In this document: positions 61,199 to 64,000 of the stretch, piece after piece
Numbering within the stretch: position 1 is the stretch's first letter
Layout: the number at the start of each line of letters is the position of its first letter
Source of the DNA: Bacteroidota bacterium
GTDB lineage: Bacteria; Bacteroidota; Bacteroidia; Bacteroidales; Prolixibacteraceae
Assembly: GCA_023251435.1 (NCBI GenBank)
Contig: JAHEYU010000012.1
Location: 1 to 64,000, forward strand
Reading direction: 5' to 3'
DNA length: 64,000 nt
Translations under genes and position numbers: made by a program
Notes under the pieces: generated by a model
Told to the model about the DNA's origin: nothing
What the model saw: the letters and a program-made list of their open reading frames with translations, nothing else
Database searches by the model: none

Positions 61199-61786
61199 AT
61201 GTTTGGTTCACGAAACGATAAAGTCGATCTGGTTTTTGCCATTTATCAAGACATTCGAACGGTATTTCGCTTGAATGATATTGCTTTACTCACCGGAGAA
61301 ACAAGTTTTCAATCACTCAATCAGAAACTAAATTACCATGTTCGTACGGGCAAGTTATTAAATCCACGTAAAGGAATTTACGCGAAATCTGGCTATAATA
61401 GGGAAGAACTTGCATGTACAATTTATACACCTTCCTACATTTCGTTGGAATATGTACTACAAAGAGCTGGTGTCGTATTTCAATACGATTCACGTATTTC
61501 TGTTGTAAGTTATTTAAGCAGAGGTATCGAAGTGGATGACCAAAAATACCAGTTCCGCAAAATTAAAGGTGAATTACTTGTTAATACAATTGGAATTATC
61601 AGAAGCGACAATCAAATTAACATAGCTACTCCCGAAAGAGCATTTTTAGATATTCTTTACCTTACAGCAGATTATTATTTCGATAATCTGAATCCTTTAA
61701 AAAAAGAACTTGTATATAAACTTTTACCCTTATATCAATCAAAAGTGTTGACAAAGCGGGTAAATAAATTATTGCCAAATGATTGA
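61199..61786 (+). CDS. AbiEi-like antitoxin/transcriptional regulator
   Basis: A 195-residue protein. The N-terminal winged-helix region (DIALLTGETSFQSLNQKLNY HVRTG in sequence order) is followed by LLNPRKGIYAKSGYNREELA and the AbiEi core YTPSYISLEYVLQRAGVVFQ, with TPERAFLDILYLTADYYFD near the C-terminus. AbiEi is the antitoxin and autorepressor of the type IV AbiE abortive-infection system. The gene overlaps the toxin gene by 8 nt. The pair is the only phage-defence-like locus I see in the window. Confidence 0.85.
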   Translation: MFGSRNDKVDLVFAIYQDIRTVFRLNDIALLTGETSFQSLNQKLNYHVRTGKLLNPRKGIYAKSGYNREELACTIYTPSYISLEYVLQRAGVVFQYDSRISVVSYLSRGIEVDDQKYQFRKIKGELLVNTIGIIRSDNQINIATPERAFLDILYLTADYYFDNLNPLKKELVYKLLPLYQSKVLTKRVNKLLPND

Positions 61787-62477
61787 TGTCAACAGGCACA
61801 AATTTATTCTTGTCCAAATACTTAAAGATATCTATTCTGATATTGAACTTTCCAACTGTTTAGGATTTAAAGGTGGAACTGCCCTCATGTTTTTTTATGA
61901 CCTGCCACGTTTTTCAGTGGATCTGGATTTTAATTTGCTTTATATCGACAAGGTCGATTCTGTTTACGACAAGGTGCGGAACATTATTCTCAAATATGGA
62001 ACAATTACTGATCAGGCTAAGAAATATTATGGTCCTGTATTTGTGCTTGACTATGGTTTTGGTGAACGTAAATTGAAGGTGGAAATCTCCGCAAGATTGT
62101 TTGATAACCATTATGAAATAAAAAACTTACTCGGAATCAACATGAAAGTAATGGTTAAGTCTGATATGTTTGCTCACAAACTCTGTGCCCTGCTCGATCG
62201 CAATTCGATCACTAACCGTGATATATTCGATTGCTGGTTCTTTATGCAAAAACAAACCCCAATCAACAAGACCATTGTTGAATCACGAATGGAAATGAGT
62301 TATTCTGATTACATGCAAAAATGCATCAACCAGCTGGAATCAATGACCGATAAAGGATTGCTTCAGGGTTTGGGCGAATTAATGGAGCCCGAAATAAAAA
62401 ACTTTGTCAAAACCAGGCTTAGGATGGATACGATCGCTTTATTCCGGTTTTATAAAGATTTTCCAATACTTTCATGA
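61779..62477 (+). CDS. AbiEii-like nucleotidyltransferase toxin
   Basis: A 232-residue DUF1814/AbiEii nucleotidyltransferase. The Pol-beta-type active site is intact: LGFKGGTALMFFYDLPRFSV then DLDFNLLY (GG-T/S plus Asp-x-Asp). DMFAHKLCALLDRNSITNRDIFD is the second conserved block with Lys and Asp. Members are GTP-binding or tRNA-modifying toxins that stop growth on phage infection. Start ATG lies inside the end of the antitoxin frame, implying coupled translation. Its end lies 15 nt from the convergent dehydrogenase gene. Confidence 0.88.
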   Translation: MIDVNRHKFILVQILKDIYSDIELSNCLGFKGGTALMFFYDLPRFSVDLDFNLLYIDKVDSVYDKVRNIILKYGTITDQAKKYYGPVFVLDYGFGERKLKVEISARLFDNHYEIKNLLGINMKVMVKSDMFAHKLCALLDRNSITNRDIFDCWFFMQKQTPINKTIVESRMEMSYSDYMQKCINQLESMTDKGLLQGLGELMEPEIKNFVKTRLRMDTIALFRFYKDFPILS

Positions 62478-62492
62478 ATAAAAATCTTGCTG

Positions 62493-63653
62493 TTAAAGCC
62501 TGTTTTCAAGTATTAACCGAATTTCGTCAGGTCCAAGATTTGCCTTTTCGCCAATTTTAAAACCACGTTTTTTGAATCGTGCACATATTTTATCGATAGT
62601 TTCTGTTGAAACCCCATAATCGTGTAATTTGGTGGGTATCCCAACTGATTCAAAAAATTCCGCTGTTCTCTGAATTGTTTTGTCGATTCTTTCGTCCGGA
62701 TTTCCTTCAGTAATACCCCAGACACGTTCGCCCAACTGTAGTATTTTGTCTTTTTTCGGTACGCGGTTAATCTGCATCACTCCCGGTAATACAATTGCGA
62801 GTGTGCGGGCATGGTCAATTCCATGGTAGGCTGTCAGTTCGTGGCCAATCATGTGAGTTGCCCAATCTTGCGGAACGCCGACACCAATCAGTCCATTCAG
62901 TGCCATGGTTGCGCTCCACATAAAATTGGCTGCGGCTTCGTAATCCGTTCTGTTGGCCATAACTTTCGGGCCTTCTTTAACCAAAGTTATCAGGATACTT
63001 TCTGCAAACCGATCCTGAACAGGTGAATTGACAGGGTAGGTGAGGTATTGCTCAATTACGTGGATAAAAGCATCAACTATGCCATTGGCAACCTGTTTGT
63101 CGGGTAGCGAGAAGATTACTTCAGGATCAAGAACAGAAAATACCGGCATTACCTTTAACGAAGCGAACGCAAGTTTTTCAGTTATTTCGACTCTCGTGAT
63201 TACTGCGTTCCCGTTCATTTCCGAACCAGTTGCCGGCAAAGTCAGTACGGCTCCAATTGGTACAGCATCTAAAACCGGTGATTGTCTTGATAAGATTTGC
63301 CAGGGATCGCCTTTTTGAAAACGGGCTGCAGCTGCAATAAATTTAGTGCCGTCGAGTACCGAACCTCCACCTACAGAAAGAAGAAAAGTAATGTTTTCAT
63401 TTTTAACTACCTCAACTGCTTTCATGAGGGTTTCGTAATGCGGATTTGGTTCAATCCCTCCAAATTCAATCACTTCAAAACCTTTAATCGATGCTTTAAC
63501 CTGATCATAAACACCGTTCTTAAAAATGCTTCCTCCGCCATAAGTCAAAAGTATTTTTGCACCTTCAGGAATGTTTCTCCCCAGTTTACTGATTTCACCT
63601 TTACCAAAAATGATTTTTACAGGATTTTGATATTCGAAATTATTCATATTCAA
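62493..63653 (-). CDS. Iron-containing alcohol dehydrogenase (YqhD/BdhA-like)
   Basis: A 386-residue group III NAD(P)-dependent alcohol dehydrogenase. YGGGSIFKNGVYDQV is the YqhD/butanol-dehydrogenase loop, followed by FGGIEPNPHYETLMKAVEVV, LSVGGGSVLDGTKFIAAAAR, and metal ligands in NGIVDAFIHVIEQYLTYPVN, ATHMIGHELTAYHGIDHART (two His) and ALAIVLPG-type LAIVLPGVMQINR. It reduces aldehydes with NADPH or oxidises alcohols; substrate unknown. MNMNNFEY and MNNFEY are both possible starts. Divergent from the gene at 63763. Confidence 0.93.
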   Translation of the reverse strand: MNMNNFEYQNPVKIIFGKGEISKLGRNIPEGAKILLTYGGGSIFKNGVYDQVKASIKGFEVIEFGGIEPNPHYETLMKAVEVVKNENITFLLSVGGGSVLDGTKFIAAAARFQKGDPWQILSRQSPVLDAVPIGAVLTLPATGSEMNGNAVITRVEITEKLAFASLKVMPVFSVLDPEVIFSLPDKQVANGIVDAFIHVIEQYLTYPVNSPVQDRFAESILITLVKEGPKVMANRTDYEAAANFMWSATMALNGLIGVGVPQDWATHMIGHELTAYHGIDHARTLAIVLPGVMQINRVPKKDKILQLGERVWGITEGNPDERIDKTIQRTAEFFESVGIPTKLHDYGVSTETIDKICARFKKRGFKIGEKANLGPDEIRLILENRL

Positions 63654-63711
63654 TATTTTAAATTTTTAATTTGCGAGTCATAAAAATACCTATTATTCTG
63701 AAATATGTATT

Positions 63712-63747
63712 TTATTAACTGTTAATAAATTTTAAGGCTTATTTTTG
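63712..63747 (+). promoter_or_regulatory. Palindrome and -7 box in the divergent region before the last gene
   Basis: TTATTAAC-T-GTTAATAA (63712-63728) is a perfect palindrome around a single central base. It ends 11 bp before TATTTTTG (63740-63747), a full TAnnTTTG -7 box for the gene at 63763, so a bound dimer would cover the -33 side. It is also 60 bp upstream of the dehydrogenase start on the other strand and could control both genes. Confidence 0.55.
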
Positions 63748-63762
63748 CAAAAAAAAACTCTG

Positions 63763-64000
63763 ATGAACAATCCCGATCCTGATACAACTGCACCGCGTGG
63801 TTTTTACGAAAGATACCTGACTTTTTCGGATAGCCAGATAAAGGAAGTATTGAGAAATCATAAAAATTATCAGGAAGCAGCAGTCAATGCGGCAGTTAAA
63901 ATTGCCATCGAGCGCCAACTGATTTATTCGGAGCAGGATTTGCTGGCACCCGAATATCAATACCAACCATCTTTTAACAGGTCGATTTTCCCGGTCGTAA
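63763..64000 (+). CDS. Unknown protein, 3' end outside the window
   Basis: An open frame from ATG at 63763 to the window end (79 codons), reading MNNPDPDTTAPRGFYERYLT then FSDSQIKEVLRNHKNYQEAA, VNAAVKIAIERQLIYSEQDL and LAPEYQYQPS. It is polar, helical and without signal peptide in the visible part. Not recognised. A -7 box 15 nt upstream of the ATG supports it as a real gene. Base composition is like its neighbours. Confidence 0.75.
   Translation, partial: MNNPDPDTTAPRGFYERYLTFSDSQIKEVLRNHKNYQEAAVNAAVKIAIERQLIYSEQDLLAPEYQYQPSFNRSIFPVV

Overview
The window reads as a chromosomal segment of a Bacteroidota bacterium, probably from the Marinilabiliales/Prolixibacteraceae side of the phylum (phylum well supported, order is inference). 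The support is: many promoters matching the Bacteroidota -7 box TAnnTTTG, some with a -33 TTTG; few Shine-Dalgarno-like sites; type IX secretion parts (PorP/SprF, a CHU_C-tailed secreted protein, a DUF4835/PorD-like protein); the order bamD-rpoZ-coaBC-DUF4835-recN; and a complex I gene set with NuoA,B,C,D,H-N but no NuoE/F/G. No phage, complete insertion sequence or CRISPR array is visible.

Layout. 1-2 kb: 3'-truncated L-serine dehydratase and a RelE/ParE toxin-antitoxin pair. 2-9 kb: peptidase D, a PQQ-like beta-propeller, a REP-palindrome cluster, a rhodanese, GMP reductase and oligoendopeptidase F. 9-16.6 kb: a UvrD/RecB-like helicase-nuclease, a type IX-secreted protein, PorP/SprF and a DUF4293 protein. 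16.6-23.2 kb: a LacI regulator facing an unsaturated-uronate operon (GH88, kduI, kduD, DUF4861), then an SpmA-SpmB fusion. 23.3-28.5 kb: fabD, a trans-sulfuration-type PLP enzyme, anmK and an M23 peptidase. 28.7-31 kb: a coiled-coil protein, zapA, a possible small structured RNA and rny. 31-33.1 kb: a WecA/MraY-like transferase flanked by two MITE-like repeats. 33.1-43.5 kb: the nuo operon on the minus strand, in which nuoN carries one in-frame UGA.

43.7-54.2 kb is the least ordinary region: one long minus-strand run of FIST sensor, GAF-like histidine kinase, FAD desaturase-like oxidoreductase, polytopic membrane protein, membrane histidine kinase, receiver, receiver-adenylate cyclase, YitT and HD-domain proteins. 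Gene spacing is 1-50 nt throughout, with a good promoter upstream. I read it as one signalling system that feeds phosphorelay and cyclic-nucleotide outputs and also contains two isoprenoid-chemistry-like proteins. 54.5-64 kb: tRNA-Thr(CGU), an alpha-oxoamine synthase (possibly sphingolipid/sulfonolipid), bamD-rpoZ-coaBC-DUF4835-recN, an AbiE-type toxin-antitoxin pair, an iron-dependent alcohol dehydrogenase and the 5' end of an unknown gene.

A second theme is dispersed repeats. The same short repeat families that sit between genes also appear, in frame, inside two coding sequences (the helicase-nuclease near 11.1-11.3 kb and a histidine kinase near 50.87 kb).
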